Notes under the pieces: generated by a model | What the model saw: the letters and a program-made list of their open reading frames with translations, nothing else | The model's database searches: none | What the model was told of the DNA's origin: nothing | Translations under genes and position numbers: made by a program | From: Trematomus loennbergii | Taxonomy: Eukaryota; Chordata; Actinopteri; Perciformes; Nototheniidae | Direction of reading: 5' to 3' | DNA length: 64,000 bases | Assembly: GCA_012861695.1 (NCBI GenBank) | Contig: JAAOOA010000351.1 | Span: forward strand, 72,001 to 136,000 | Shown here: piece by piece, positions 1 through 11,531 of the stretch | Layout of the letters: every line of letters begins with the position of its first letter | Numbering within the stretch: the stretch's first letter is position 1

Positions 1-750
1 ATGGCAAAAGAAACAGGAAGAGGCTTTTAAAAAATCAAAGGCCCTGTTAAACTCAGCAGAAGTGTTGGTGCATTACTCTGCTGACCGAGAGTTAATTATG
101 TCATGTGATGCGTCACCTTACGGGGTGGGGCTGTTTTATCACACGTAATGGATGATGGAACTGAACGTCCTTTGGGGTTCATGTCGCGTACCCTAGCGCC
201 TGCTGAAAAGAATTACTCACAGCTAGACAAAGAAGGCTTAGCAGTTATATTTGGAATCAAGAAATTCCACAAGTACTTGTATGGTCGAACTTTCACCATC
301 TATACAGATCACAAGCCACTGATCTCTCTCTTCAACGAAAAGAAACCCATTCCACAGATGGGTTCCCCTAGAGTTCAGAGATGGGCAGTGCACCTGAGTG
401 CCTATGAGTATCACATTGTGTACAAACCAGGAAAGAACAACGCTAATGCGGACGCATTAAGCAGACTGCCGCTGTCGGAAGATGTGCGAGAGAGTGAGAC
501 CGCAGAACAAGTGCTCATGATTGATCTTCTGGATGACACACTCGTGGACACAGCCAAAATAAAACACTGGACAGATAAGGATGTAATATTGTCTCAAGTT
601 CATGGTTATGTCCTGTCGGGATGGCCTTCAGTGACTGAGGCTCCTCTCAAGCCGTATCATCAGAGGAGAGAAGAACTGAGTGTGAGGGATGGCTGCGTGC
701 TCTGGGGAGCCAGAGTCATCGTACCAAACAAAGGCAGGGAAAAGATATGA
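1..750 (+). pseudogene. gypsy RT/RNase H region, frameshifted
   Basis: RNase H of a gypsy polyprotein, which removes the RNA strand of the cDNA hybrid. The N-terminal part (about 30-140, motif MSCDASPYGVG) is in a different frame from the rest (148-750), which starts MDDGTERPLGF and continues with LDKEGLAVIFGIKKFHKYLYG, YTDHKPLISLF and NADALSRL, the usual motifs of gypsy RNase H. A frameshift lies near 130-147, and the apparent Met at 148 is internal to the domain. A second frameshift at about 744-748 separates it from the integrase. A non-functional relic. Confidence 0.85.
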
Positions 751-1385
751 AAGTACTGCACCAAACACATTCCGGCATGTCAAAGATGAAAGGTCTGGCT
801 AGATCTTATGTATGGTGGCCGGGGATGGACCAGGATGTAGAAAAGGAAGTGCAGTCTTGTGAGGACCACAAGTCACCACCATCAGCACCATTACATCCCT
901 GGGAGTGGCCGGAGTCTCCCTGGACGAGAATTCATGTGGACTATGCAGGCCCTTTCCTGGGAGAGATGTTTCTACTGATAGTGGATGCTCACTCAAAATG
1001 GATGGATATTTATCCAGTGAAGTCAGCTACATCACAGGTGACCATTGAAAAGCTGCATCAGAGTTTCAGTGTTTTTGGACTGCCAAAAATGTTGGTGTCA
1101 GACAACGGAACCTGTTTTACAAGTGCTGAATTTGAGACTTTCATGAAACAAAATGGCATCCGCCATGTGAGGTCAGCACCATTTCACCCGTCTTCTAATG
1201 GGCTGGCAGAGAGGGCGGTCCAAACCTTCAAAGGGGGGATGAAAAAGATGAAAGGTGAAACATTGCAAACTAGACTGTCAAGGTTTCTGTTCAGTTACCG
1301 CATCACACCTCACGCGACCACAGGCGTGTCGCCTGCAGAGTTGATGATGTCAAGGAGACTCAGATCTGCATTAGACCTGAGGCCT
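1..1385 (+). mobile_element. Ty3/gypsy LTR retrotransposon, 3' pol fragment
   Basis: The end of reverse transcriptase/RNase H and most of an integrase run along the plus strand in gypsy order. The copy enters from the left window edge and ends abruptly near 1385, where integrase homology gives way to unrelated sequence. At least two frameshifts separate the coding blocks. No LTR directly joined to this fragment was identified; the LTR at 2038 is not demonstrably part of it. Confidence 0.88.
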
Positions 1386-1430
1386 GTACTACGAAGCCGG
1401 ATTTTCCTAACCTGGATATGTTTGAGTTAG
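747..1430 (+). pseudogene. gypsy integrase fragment
   Basis: Integrase inserts retroelement cDNA into the host genome. The N-terminal zinc-binding region is recognisable (HQTHSGMSKMKGLARSYVWW), but the second Cys of the usual CxxC is absent: the sequence reads SCEDHK. The catalytic core is visible as IHVDYAGPF (first Asp), VSDNGTCFTSAEF (second Asp) and HPSSNGLAERAVQTF (Glu). After RRLRSALDLRP the reading leaves integrase homology and stops at 1430, so the C-terminal domain is missing. It overlaps the preceding RNase H block by 4 bp in another frame. It is not expected to be active. Confidence 0.88.
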
Positions 1431-2037
1431 CCGGTTGGCCCAATCCAAAACATACGCGCTCTCGCTAAACTGTACTACGACGCTGGTTATCAAGTGGATC
1501 GCTCAAGCCAGCCGTGTCCTATCTAGTTAGGTGCGCGTTCACATGAAAGGGGTGGTATTTGGAGCATTCGACCAATCTCAAACATGGACAAGCGTACTGA
1601 CAGCGCAGCGTCATACTTCCTGAATGAAAAGTGAACTTTAATATTAGTCAAATATGAAGAAGTTAAACTTTAAACATCCATGACTTAAACACTTTATCCA
1701 GGATAAAAGCCACATAGCTGCACCTGCAAGGTGAATACAGCTGGTAACAGAAAAAGCGTTGAATGCGTACATTAACAGGTTTATATATCACTGCCCCGTA
1801 TAAGACACGAGTGGATCTGACTTTAATTACATTTGACTCGAGTGTTTTGTCAACTTAATGTGTTGCTTAAAATAATACTTCTGCATACAGTATGTGACAC
1901 TGTGTGTTGCACGGCCAGATACGGCTCAAGAAGCTGACTCAGATAAGGAAATATATGATACATTATGATGTGATATGATATGAATGATAATGGGACACAT
2001 CGACATCTGCACTCACAGTGCCGCGGACTGTACTTAA
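1386..2037. other. non-coding; dispersed-repeat-like sequence
   Basis: The sequence has no credible ORF. CTGTACTACGAAGC at about 1384 and CTGTACTACGACGC at about 1468 are near-identical direct copies about 84 bp apart, which suggests a fragment of a dispersed fish repeat that truncates the gypsy integrase. From about 1560 to 2037 nothing recognisable is seen. Confidence 0.4.
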
Positions 2038-2558
2038 TGTTAAGGAATAATTCTTCTAGATATCTAACCTTTTGCTCTGTGACGTTTTATGATCTACTCT
2101 GACGTCTGTTATCTCCTTTAAGGAAAGGCATTGGTGCCATATGTGTTGTTGTCACCAGTTTGTGACCGGTCAACTTGTCTGGCACGAATGGTAATTGTTG
2201 TGAGAACGCTGAGGCACTTCCTTATCGGTGTTTGTGGACTCTAAGATGTGAAATCTTTGAGGCCATGAGTGTCGGACGCAGGTGGCTCAGTGTTCCCAGC
2301 TGTTTAGTCTACTCCTTCAGAGATGTTGATTCTCTGTGAACCAGTTAAAAGGTCTAGCATAGAGAGAGGCTCTTCAGAATTGACGTGGCAACTCTACCGT
2401 GTAGTCAGAACCTCTGACTCTTTGATTTGTGATGTGAATCCTCCGGCCGAATACTCTGAATAAACCCATCAGTGTTTGACATCAAAGCTCCAACTCTCAC
2501 CGTGTCTCCTTCCTGAGTCGGTGACGCCATGCATTGCTACACAGAAGTTTCCTCCACA
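2038..2558 (+). repeat. LTR-like repeat, left copy (521 bp)
   Basis: Begins TGTTAAGGAATAATTC and ends TTTCCTCCACA, i.e. TG...CA. AATAAA at 2459-2464 lies about 95 bp before the end, as in a U3-R-U5 layout. It matches 11532-12052 over its whole length with scattered substitutions and a few balancing indels. Confidence 0.75.
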
Positions 2559-2559
2559 A

Positions 2560-2578
2560 ATTGGCGTTGTCGGCAGGA
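2560..2578 (+). other. primer-binding-site-like motif
   Basis: TTGGCGTTGTCGGCAGGAT begins 2 bp after the LTR end. Position and TGG start are those of a tRNA primer-binding site; the tRNA was not identified. A splice-donor-like CTGGTAAGTG follows at about 2599. Confidence 0.4.
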
Positions 2579-5176
2579 TACCAACAGATCTTCAGAAACT
2601 GGTAAGTGTGATTTCAAATCTACATTTGGACATTGCCTTACCAGAATCTGTGATTGACGGTATCCTAAAATTATCTGTGAAGCTAAGCGGCTGCGTTTCG
2701 TTTTGGTTAATGAACATTTGGGGCTAGTAACCCCAGGGGATCATCCAGGGACTCTGTCTTGGCTGGTTCCCTCTGTGTGTGCTGCTCGGGACGTATGTGC
2801 CGTGCAGGCATACACGGAGATGTTTAAAAAGACCTTAATGAGGGCAGCAGTAAAGTGGAACTTCTGTGTGAAATCAAAATAGAGATTTGTAGTGAACAAA
2901 TCGCCGAGATTCCGGGGGTTTCAGCGGCCAACACTAGCAGTTAACACAAGCAGCCAGAGATATTACCCCCAGCGCCTCTAAAAAAAACACGGCTCCAGCT
3001 GCGGCTCCGGGGGATGTGTGTAAAATACCTCCCGTATCTGCATGAGCTGGTGAAGTGAACTCAGAGGGAGAAAATCACAGCTTTTGTCTATAGCTTTAAC
3101 TCACACCACCGCCGTCTCTAGTAAAAACGAGACGGTTTAAAAGCACTCTCGTGGCTTGTGGCCGTTTACGACGTGCTGGCAAGTGCGAGGTGCGTGCATT
3201 ACCTGATGCGCCACAGCTCCCTACATTGCTGGAGGAGCTGGTGCCGGTCCGGGGTGCATACATAAAATTATAGGCTAATTGATCACGGGTGGGCAGTGGC
3301 ATGCAAGTGTAGAACAAAACTGTGTTTCATCGTTGTGATGAACATGATGGCGTGTGTATAGGCTGGTCGAGTAGGACTACAGTTAACTGTGTAGTTTCGG
3401 ATAGAAAGGGTAGAGGAGAAAAAAGTCTATGTGCTCCTGATCGGGGGGGCATAGCACCACTAGAACAGGGATAGTGGGGTCGCAAGAGGATAAGCTAGTT
3501 ATTGCTCTTGGACGGTCTTCAGGCACCGATCTAGGACTTGTATACACCCTCTGAAACCTCTTTAATCCGGACTAAATTGAGCTGGATGAACTTTGCTGTC
3601 GCGCTGGTGTTTATTATGAGTTCATGTTTGTTCGTCTAATTGCAGTGTGGTTTTTCTTGTACTAACCGCCGTCTTGTGCATGTTTTGTAACAACTAATAA
3701 TGAATCAGTCCATAGCCAGGGTAAAATAAACTAAGCTTTAGTTAACTCACCAAAAGTAAATGACTTGAGAAAAATAAATAATATATAGTGTTTTGCAAAA
3801 TTCTGGTAGTATAAATGTGCTGCAAATGAAAATAAATAGCAAAAGAGTGTTTGTATGTCCTGCATCTGAGTGTGCAGAGGAACATGTAAACAAGGAGCAC
3901 ACTGTTCAGGGTGTGCGCTGTAGGTGTAAGAAGAAGAGAAGATTATATTACTTTAAGAATACATTCTTAAATTGTATTGCTGGTATGTTAAGATATGTTT
4001 GTGACCTTTTATAAACCCTATGCCCCGTCCTGCACCCTGAGACCCTCAGAGGCATCACTGCTGGTCGTAAACAACCTGCCTGAGGAGGTCAGGGTGGCAA
4101 ATCTGTCTGCTGTTTTAGGTCAATGTTGTATTATTTGTTTCATTTATTCTTAAATCTATGTATTGTATGGTAATAATGAAAAAAAACGTAATGTATTGAA
4201 CACATTCCGAAACAAAGCTGATAAGACAGAACTAGACTCAGACATAATACAAATTATTGTTGAAACATTTTGCGCTGTTGCTGCAAAATGGAAACTTTGT
4301 TGATTATCTGTTCCAACTGGCCACTGGATTCAGATAATTAATATAAGTTGAAGTTTTAATTACAGTTTTAAATATAGTTTAACATTCTTTATTAAACTGC
4401 TTCAAATGATTTCTCGTATCAACCAATTGGTCTCCATAGACATTACTACAATTCTAATAGTTGTTAAACTACTGACAAGTTTTCTGAAACCGAGCTTATG
4501 AACAAAAGAGTAAAGGTCGCTGGTTAAGCCAGGATCAATATATTTGTTGACGTTTTCATTACAGTGTGCATAATAAATGTGTTAAATGAATTGAGCAATT
4601 CTTTAAAAAGTATAATGTTGCAATCTCTTTACAATAAGTAATTACAGTTAAAAAAAGTAGATGTTTTCCAAGGGCCTCTCCTTCACAGCCTACACTTTAA
4701 ATCATGAGACTTTCAAATCATAACAGACAGAGATCGGTATCACTTTGTGTTGCAAGCCAAATCCATGTAAAGGTTCTACTTGAGCCCAATTTAAATACCA
4801 TAAAGAAAGTATTGAACCCAGCTCAAGCTAAATGTCAAATGTATTTAATTAAGGTGCAAGTGTTTTGATTTATTTAAAATGTTCTAATCTCAGCTTCTTT
4901 CGAGTTCAGTCTAAGCAACAAATTGTTTCTCATAACATTCTCACTGCTGTCCCAAATGTTTTAACCTTGGGCAGACAAGCTGTTCACACACCACACACTT
5001 TGGATAAGTAGTCACCTTATCCACATTGTAAATTGTTGCCTTCTTTAAAGTTATTAGTTATTTAAGATTAATTATTAAATTAAATGTGGTACATAAGATA
5101 AAATAAATAAAATAACTTTGACTTGATCATTTTGTTCACAAACATTAGACCTGTCCTCTAATCTCTACTAGAATAA
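2579..5176. other. non-coding internal region, no gene seen
   Basis: About 2.6 kb between the LTR-like repeat and the Harbinger element. ORFs are short and lack family motifs. GC content is moderate to about 3.6 kb and the rest is AT-rich. Nothing resembling gag, protease, RT or integrase was found. Confidence 0.5.
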
Positions 5177-5204
5177 GGCCCCGGCTCCACGAGGACGGAA
5201 ACGG
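5177..5204 (+). repeat. Harbinger left terminal inverted repeat
   Basis: Starts GGCCCCGGCTCCACGAGGAC and pairs with 9130-9157. TIRs are the transposase/Myb protein binding and cleavage ends. Confidence 0.9.
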
Positions 5205-5309
5205 CAAAACGCATCAGAGAAACGGAAATGCATCCGCAAAAAACCTTTCGTCCCCACGCAATATACACCGGATTGTGTCAAGCTCCACGAGACGGCTCCG
5301 TTTGCATCC

Positions 5310-5400
5310 AAAGGCTGGAAAAGCTGCAGTACATATGCCGAACCTGTACGTGGCGCTGTAACTTCCTCCACCAAAAGCAGCGAGTATAAGATCCCCCCGG
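5310..5400 (+). promoter_or_regulatory. Harbinger 5' segment shared with another transposon (14373-14444)
   Basis: This segment lies just upstream of the Myb gene, so it probably acts as its promoter/5' UTR. It contains GCAGTACATATGCCGAACCT, then GTGGCGCTGTAACTTCC and AAAAGCAGCGAG. The same ordered motifs recur inside the TTAA-type element at 14089-15059. The promoter function is inferred from position only. Confidence 0.45.
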
Positions 5401-5443
5401 ATGTGTAAGGCACAAACAAACAAACAAACACACAAGGTGGAAG

Positions 5444-6572
5444 ATGGCAGATATTTGTGCAAGAAAGGAGGTATTTTCGTGGACTGATGATGAGGTAGAA
5501 CTTCTACTTCGGGTCACATTAGAGTACAAAACTTCACTAATACAGGACAATGTTGACTGGGAGTCCTGCAAGTTGAAATATAGTGATATAGACGACTTAT
5601 TTCAGGCGCAGTATCCGAGGACCGACACAGGGAAGGATTTCCCTCACAGCGTGGGGGCCATTACAAAGGCCCAGCTTGCCGCCAAGCTTAAACAAATCCG
5701 CATTAAGTACAGGCATGCGGTGGACACGAAGCGTCGGAGTGGCCAAGGACGTGTTGTGCACATGTTTTTCGAGCTGTGTGAAGAGGTCTGGGGTGGCTCG
5801 CCTGCAACGTGCTCCCTTAGGTCGGGCCTCGAGACGGTGGACCTGGAAGCGTCGTCTTCCGGACCAAGCTCACCACGGAGTTTGGAGTGTTCCAACGATT
5901 CGCCACCGCCAGAGTTGAGCGAATCCAGCGGAAGTCTGCCAGCTGCTGCAGTTGTACAGCATCGCAGGAATCTGCTCCAGGTATGTTCATGATTTCAAGC
6001 TTAACGACTTGCTACATACTACGATACAGTACCTTCCACAGAAAAACTGAACACGTTTAAGCTTTGTAAAAGTAGAATGTATTGAGAGCTGTTGTATTTG
6101 TAAAAGTAGAAGCTATTGCACAACATGCCTTTGGTCTTATGTGATGTGGTGGTCCTATAGTGTAATAATAAAAAAATGCTCTGGTTTATTCAAGGTGCAG
6201 CTGAACGGCCACAGAAGTGACCGCTTGAAAAAAAAACTTCCAGTGGACCATGCCGTGCAGGAAGACCTCAAACTCAAAAGGAGAATGGTGGAGCTGATGG
6301 AGCAAAATCAGACCCGCAACGCAGAAAACTTTGTTCAGATGAATGCCACTATTCGGGAGGGCTTTTCCCTGATGAGGGAATTCATGCATGCGCCACCCCA
6401 CAGCAGCATTGGTGTACAATTACAGGAACAGTCACCGTACCTGTATAGAAGGCCACAGCCTTTTCACACACCAAGCCCCTCTGCACCACAACGGCACACG
6501 AGGACCCCTGACCCCACACGGCAACCATCCCAGTACTCATTTAGCCAGTCACTATTTGAAGACGACTGTTGA
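5444..6572 (+). CDS. Harbinger Myb/SANT-like DNA-binding protein (two exons)
   Basis: This is the accessory protein of Harbinger transposons. In the known family it binds the element's ends and helps bring the transposase into the nucleus. Exon 1 (5444-5980) starts MADICARKEVFSWTDDEVEL and has the tryptophan- and acid-rich helix pattern of Myb/SANT domains, with a basic stretch near residues 85-105 and an acidic Ser-rich tail. CAG|GTATGT at 5980/5981 is a good donor. TTCAAG|GTG at 6194/6195 is an acceptor in the same phase (0), and a second possible acceptor lies 6 bp further on. Exon 2 (6195-6572) has a Lys/Arg-rich start, a coiled-coil-like KLKRRMVELMEQNQ and a Pro/His-rich tail. Unspliced, exon 1 would stop at 5990-5992. 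Confidence 0.85.
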
Positions 6573-6615
6573 AGCACCGAGCTTCAGTTTTTGTTGCACT
6601 TTATATATGTATATA

Positions 6616-6621
6616 AATAAA
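6616..6621 (+). terminator. poly(A) signal of the Harbinger Myb gene
   Basis: AATAAA lies 44 bp after the TGA of exon 2. Confidence 0.6.
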
Positions 6622-7610
6622 GTCTGGAAGTGGGTGCAGCAAATTTAACTTTTTTTTTATTCCAGTGAATATTTTTTGTTGCCAGTCAAGGTGTTCTAGT
6701 CCTTGTTTTACTGGGAACATGAGGACTGTTAAAGCAGAGCTTCAGTTTTTTTGTCCAGTGGATATTTTTTCCATAAATGTACATATATATCATTATAGCT
6801 ATTGCAACTCTGCTTAATAAAAAACATTGCTAAATAACAGTCTTGTCTCTCATGTCAATGTACTCCGCAAGCACTCTTCACTTTCTTTCCCTCATTACAG
6901 TCAGTGAGATATCTATTACTGGCCAAGTTGACTGATAAAGCAGTGAGCTTCAGTTTGTGGCGTAGTAAGCCAGTTGTTTAACCCATAAGAACCCGGACCC
7001 GTTTCTACTTTTGGGAACATTGAGAACATAATTAAGACATATATAGACCATATTTCTGATAAATAACCCCCCCTAGTGTCATATAACTTATAACTTCAAT
7101 AATGAGGATGCGTTTTTGGTTTAAATAGGTTAGAACATTGTTTGAACTGAAGAATAAAGGATATATTAGATGTAATTGTATGTCACTGCGGGTTTCCTGT
7201 GATAGTCAGGGTGGAACATCAGTGTAACTTTACAGAACATTAAAGTTCATGTGACACCGTGCTACATTATAGGAAAGTATAAATATACATATGATCATTA
7301 GGACATCTATATACTATATTTCTGATAAATAACCCCCCCTAGTGTCAAATATCGGAAATGTCACATGTTGCACTTTAAGTTCAAAGAAAGTCTGGAAGTG
7401 GTTGCAGGCAATTTTATTTTAAATTTCACACTTTTAACATTGGAGAATCACATATTTTGTTGCTTAATGTTACATACATTAAGAAGTACTAAGTAAAAAA
7501 AACAAAAATGGTCACTGAAGGAGCTGCACAGTGAATGTAACAAATAATGTTTATCAGATGTTAACACAGTAACCTTCCAAAAAAAAATACAGTCTGTCTT
7601 TTATGTAGTC
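6622..7610. repeat. intergenic part of Harbinger with internal duplications
   Basis: This is non-coding sequence between the convergent genes. About 6845-6920 resembles the end of the transposase gene (7610-7690): both contain GCAAGCACTCT/GTAAGCACTCT, CTCATTACAGTCAGTGAGAT and CTATT. A second pair, CTGATAAATAACCCCCCCTA at about 7057 and 7322, sits inside a direct repeat of about 45 bp. AAAGTCTGGAAGTGG also occurs twice (about 6620 and 7387). Confidence 0.7.
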
Positions 7611-8858
7611 CTACGGGTCAATGTAAGCCGTAAGCACTCTCCTCACTCTCTTTCCCTCCACCTCATTACAGTCAGTGAGATACCTATTGCTCTGTGTGGG
7701 AGGCTGTAAATCCCTTTCAGCTTGAATTGTTCCCAACACAGACTGAACATCCACAGCCTCCTCACTGGCCTCACAAAAATTGTGGAGGACAAAGCAGGAG
7801 TAAATGACATGGGGCAGGTCAACCAAGTTTATGTCCATAGGCCTTCTAAGTGCAGCAAATCTGTTCTTGAGGCGACCAAAAGCACACTCAATGACCATAC
7901 GTGCCCTACACAAAGTTAGCCCAAAGTACTGTTCCTGAACTGTGGAGCCACCGGTTGCATATTCCTTCATCAGGTACGGCAGCAGCGGGTAGGCAGGATC
8001 ACCAAGAAGATAAATTGGTATGGCCTCCTCCTCGTCCACAATCTGTTTTCTCAGAGCAGGGATCTTTCCAGTTTTCAAGTACATGTTTACCTTTGAGTTA
8101 GCAAAGACCCGTGCATCATGCACACTCCCAGGCCACTTTACCACGACATCCATGAATCGGTACTTGTAATCACAGACGGCCTGTACATTAAGGGAATGTC
8201 TGCCTTTCCTGTTGATGTAGTCAGTGGGGTTGGTAGATGGCTGCTTGATTTCGATGTGGGTTCCGTCCACTGCTCCTAAACATTGGGGCATGTGATGAGC
8301 ATGATCGAAGCCCTCAACCAGATCCGCGGTCTCGGGCTCAGTATAAGGCAGCTTGATATATTTTGGACCCAGGTGGATTGAGATCGCTCTGCACGTCTGC
8401 CTAACAATGTAGGACAAAGTCTGGCGCGAAACACCGAAGGCGTTAGCAGTCTTCCGCATCCTTCCCCCATCGCTCAGGTAATACAGTACTAACGCAACCC
8501 TTTTCAGTGGATCAATGGGTGCCCTCATGTTTGTTGTTTGCCTTTCAATATATGGGCACAGTTCTTCGGTCAGGGCGACGACAGAGGCTCTGGACATGCG
8601 GAAGTTCTCCCTCCATTCCTCATCCACGACAACGCCATTGACAAAATTGTCCCACCAACTGCTGCTTCTGCCCGGTCTTACCCAAAACCTTCTCCTGGTT
8701 GCCCTTCGGGTTATTCCCCGCGGTACTCTTAGCAACATGTAGGTAATGTTCTCCATGTCCTGTTGTTGCTGATGGATGAGCTCCTGTAGGTGTTGCACAA
8801 ATAACTGTAGCATGGTCAGTAGCGACTGGAGCATGATAGCAACCCTGCGATCCGCCAT
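7611..8858 (-). CDS. PIF/Harbinger transposase (DDE_Tnp_4 type)
   Basis: Nuclease that excises and reinserts the element, targeting 3-bp TWA sites. It is a single open frame of 415 residues, a normal length for the family. A helix-turn-helix-like region is at about 115-160 ([20 protein letters not shown]). The catalytic acidic residues are visible: Asp198 in [12 protein letters not shown], Asp287 in LLGDPAYPL and Glu324 in [14 protein letters not shown]; Asp248 lies in [20 protein letters not shown] near 352-363 is also characteristic. The start at 8858 ([10 protein letters not shown]) is the first Met of the frame and resembles the Myb partner's MADI start. The gene converges on the Myb gene, with about 1 kb between their stops. 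Confidence 0.95.
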   Translation of the reverse strand: MADRRVAIMLQSLLTMLQLFVQHLQELIHQQQQDMENITYMLLRVPRGITRRATRRRFWVRPGRSSSWWDNFVNGVVVDEEWRENFRMSRASVVALTEELCPYIERQTTNMRAPIDPLKRVALVLYYLSDGGRMRKTANAFGVSRQTLSYIVRQTCRAISIHLGPKYIKLPYTEPETADLVEGFDHAHHMPQCLGAVDGTHIEIKQPSTNPTDYINRKGRHSLNVQAVCDYKYRFMDVVVKWPGSVHDARVFANSKVNMYLKTGKIPALRKQIVDEEEAIPIYLLGDPAYPLLPYLMKEYATGGSTVQEQYFGLTLCRARMVIECAFGRLKNRFAALRRPMDINLVDLPHVIYSCFVLHNFCEASEEAVDVQSVLGTIQAERDLQPPTQSNRYLTDCNEVEGKRVRRVLTAYIDP

Positions 8859-9129
8859 TGTTGTTGTTCTTCACGAAACACATCAGCAATGATGCGGGGT
8901 ACGCGGAGAGGTGGGAAGAGGTGGGGAGAGGCAGGGAGAGGTGGGCGGGGCTATGAAAACGAATGACCGTATAGGCGACTCCACGGCCCCGTTGGACCCC
9001 CCAGAGCGCTCTGTTCCCAGATCTATCCACCTTTGGACCCGTTGTCGTTTGCGGGGTCTGTTTCTACGTTTCCCTTACGGCGTCGTGGAGCTTAGAGGGC
9101 TATACGCATGAGAAATGTGCGGATTCAAC

Positions 9130-9157
9130 CAGTTTTCGTCCTCGTGGAGCCGGGGCC
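9130..9157 (-). repeat. Harbinger right terminal inverted repeat
   Basis: Reverse complement begins GGCCCCGGCTCCACGAGGAC; pairs with 5177-5204. Confidence 0.9.
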
Positions 9158-11517
9158 TTAGATAAGTGTGCATGTTTGGATGTTTTAACACTCCTGTAAT
9201 GTACCTAATCTTGATATCCTTTTCATTACAGAGCTGGGGAAATGGTGTATTGATTAGATTCTGATCCGTGCACGTTCAATTTTGACTGACTTTAGTCTAA
9301 TGTTAATTTGACTTCAACCCATAAGTAATTATTTAAATTAACTCTAAATTTCACATGATGATGGATTAGGGTTCCACATTTCTTCCACTAATTTGTTTTA
9401 CAATTAGGCCAAAGGTAAAGAGAGACATTGATGACCTTGTGTCCCTTTTGTTAGTACGTGGTTCCATTTTGTCTATGGCCTTGGACGGCTTCACTAAAAG
9501 TCACCCAGTTCTGCCCTGCTGCAGTCCGGCTGAGTGCAGTCACAGAGATGCTATGGCTGCTCTACATGACATTAATGGTCTGGTCCGAGAATGGACACCA
9601 TTTCCTGCTCCCAGAGAGAATGACACTCCTCAAACTGAACATTACAGCCGTTGATACTGTCTCACATGGGTCTGCTCCCCCCCACCGAGTCATGAACTGA
9701 AAGCATGACATCTGCTATGAACACTTGGAAGCCTCCCTGTCACACCAGCACCAACCCTTGGGTCAGTCAGATGAGACTAACGGCTTCACTTAGGGCATTT
9801 GGTTCAGATACATGACTCTCGTTACCGCAGAGTGGGTTGTTTTGAAGGCTATTCATACTGCTATGCAGAGGATGCCTGTAAGTTGGCGAGCTGGTAAAAG
9901 CCCCTACTATTGTTTCAAATAGGCCTAATGTCAGGGGCCTCTTAATGTCTAGTTCTACATGTATTCACATTATATAGACAATGTTTCCACCTGGTAAAAC
10001 TAAAGGCTGCATGAAACTCAGGCTACAATACAACCATTCTGTTCTGCTCTAACGATTCAATTTATAGATTCTACATCAAAACAATTAGCTTTTATTGTTT
10101 CCAATGATAACGTCACCTTAAGTCGAGGAATGCAAACCTGTTTTCAAATGTAAGGTTTTGATTTTGTTTGACATTTCTCAGTAATGACACCCTCAGACAC
10201 CCATATCATTCATGCTATGCCTTCAGTAATAACTCAGATGTTAAAGGGATGAAGCTTTTCCTCCCAAATCAGATATGCTTTGTTTTTCAACAAATGTTTC
10301 CATTTCCTGCATAATATATGTTTCTCACAATGGTTTTTTGTAAGCTGCACACAGGTGATACTGAGTCCTCTCGATTAATAGATTATAAACTATACCATGC
10401 TTAAATAGACTCCTAAGTTATTATTTCATATGTACCATATGTAAGAAAAGGGAGGGAAGAGTCAATTATATTATATATATTTGTCAGATCAGATTACACT
10501 TTCACACTAAACAAAATTAATAAATAAATATTTTCAGATTATAAAGTATTGAATAATAAGGTATTTCTAATATTATAACAGATAATGTTAATATCCTTAA
10601 TCATCCAGCAATCAGGCTTAACAACACTACTCTTTAATGTATTACCCATGCACAGACAGATATAAAATGATGTTTCAAGTACTAGATTAATTTCAGTTTT
10701 GGCCCAAAACAAATATTTATAATAATTAATATAACAATTATGTAGCATATTTGATCTTCAAATTAGAGAAGCATAATTTGAAGAAATTGATATTCTATAT
10801 TCAACATTAGATAAACACAGAAGAACCCTTTCCAAGTACCATAGGTAGATGTTCAGGTAAGTATGGCTAATAAGAATAATTGATAGACTTAATTTGGTAC
10901 AGATCAGTTGTAGCATTTACAAATGTATGAATTAAAGTTTTAAGAATGTTTAATCTTTCCTTTCCAGGTTTTTACAAAAGTCTAAGTGCCTTACTCTTGG
11001 CTAAAGCGTAATGAAGTAAACGTAAAGTAATCTTAAAATTGAGGACACTGCAACTTTGCAGATTACAGATTGATCAAATCACCACTGTGAATTTTATGCC
11101 TTAGCTGGATCTCTTATGATCCTAAGTTTGAAATGCTTTTGACTAGTGATTGCCTTAAAGCAAATCTTTAGGCTGCAAGCTGGTTTTGATTTTATAGTTT
11201 GATAAATGACATTAACTAATGGTTTAAATGATAAAAGATATTAGTTTAAAACAAATATTTTGCTATTATGTATCTGTGTTTTTATGTGTGTTCATTATTG
11301 TGCTTATTGACAAAAGATGCTCCAAACACTGATGAGAGATAATGTTTCCTATTATGATTGGCTGTATCAATCATTGTGATTGAATGTTTCAATCTTATTC
11401 TACTTTGTGATGTAATTGAATGTAAGGTGAGACCACACTCGAATCTGAAGACGCCTATTGATTTAAGTATTGACCAAAATTATTATTAGACTAATGTTTT
11501 AAGTTTATCAAAAATGA
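9158..11517. other. non-coding, AT-rich; no gene seen
   Basis: This would be the internal region of the candidate LTR element downstream of Harbinger. A short open stretch at 9439-9654 has no recognisable domain. The rest, especially 10.4-11.5 kb, is AT-rich with many stops. Confidence 0.5.
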
Positions 11518-11531
11518 TAAAAAGAGAGGAA
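11518..11531 (+). other. polypurine-tract-like motif
   Basis: AAAAAGAGAGGAA directly abuts the right LTR-like repeat, the expected place of a plus-strand priming tract. Confidence 0.45.

Larger units (their letters stand above)
5177..9157. mobile_element. PIF/Harbinger DNA transposon, apparently near-intact
   Basis: The 3,981-bp element is bounded by inverted repeats starting GGCCCCGGCTCCACGAGGAC, perfect for 21 bp and imperfect for about 8 more (5177-5204 and 9130-9157). It carries the two genes typical of vertebrate Harbingers: a Myb/SANT-like DNA-binding protein (plus strand) and a DDE transposase (minus strand), here convergent. The flanks are TAA on the left and TTA on the right, one substitution from the usual 3-bp TWA duplication. 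Both ORFs are open and the catalytic residues are present, so recent activity is plausible. Confidence 0.93.

Noticed and set aside
1..2558. Gypsy pol at 1-1385 and the LTR at 2038 as one element
   Set aside because: About 650 bp of unrelated repeat-like sequence separates them and integrase lacks its C-terminus. The PBS-like motif after 2558 suggests that LTR is a 5' LTR of something else.
2476..2727. ORF spanning the LTR-like repeat into the leader
   Set aside because: It crosses the LTR boundary and has no gag-like features.
8620..9030. Minus-strand ORF of 136 residues overlapping the transposase start
   Set aside because: It is another frame of the transposase gene and the right Harbinger end, with no domain.
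9439..9654. Plus-strand ORF of 71 residues
   Set aside because: No recognisable motif, no partner exon, and a second overlapping frame is equally open.
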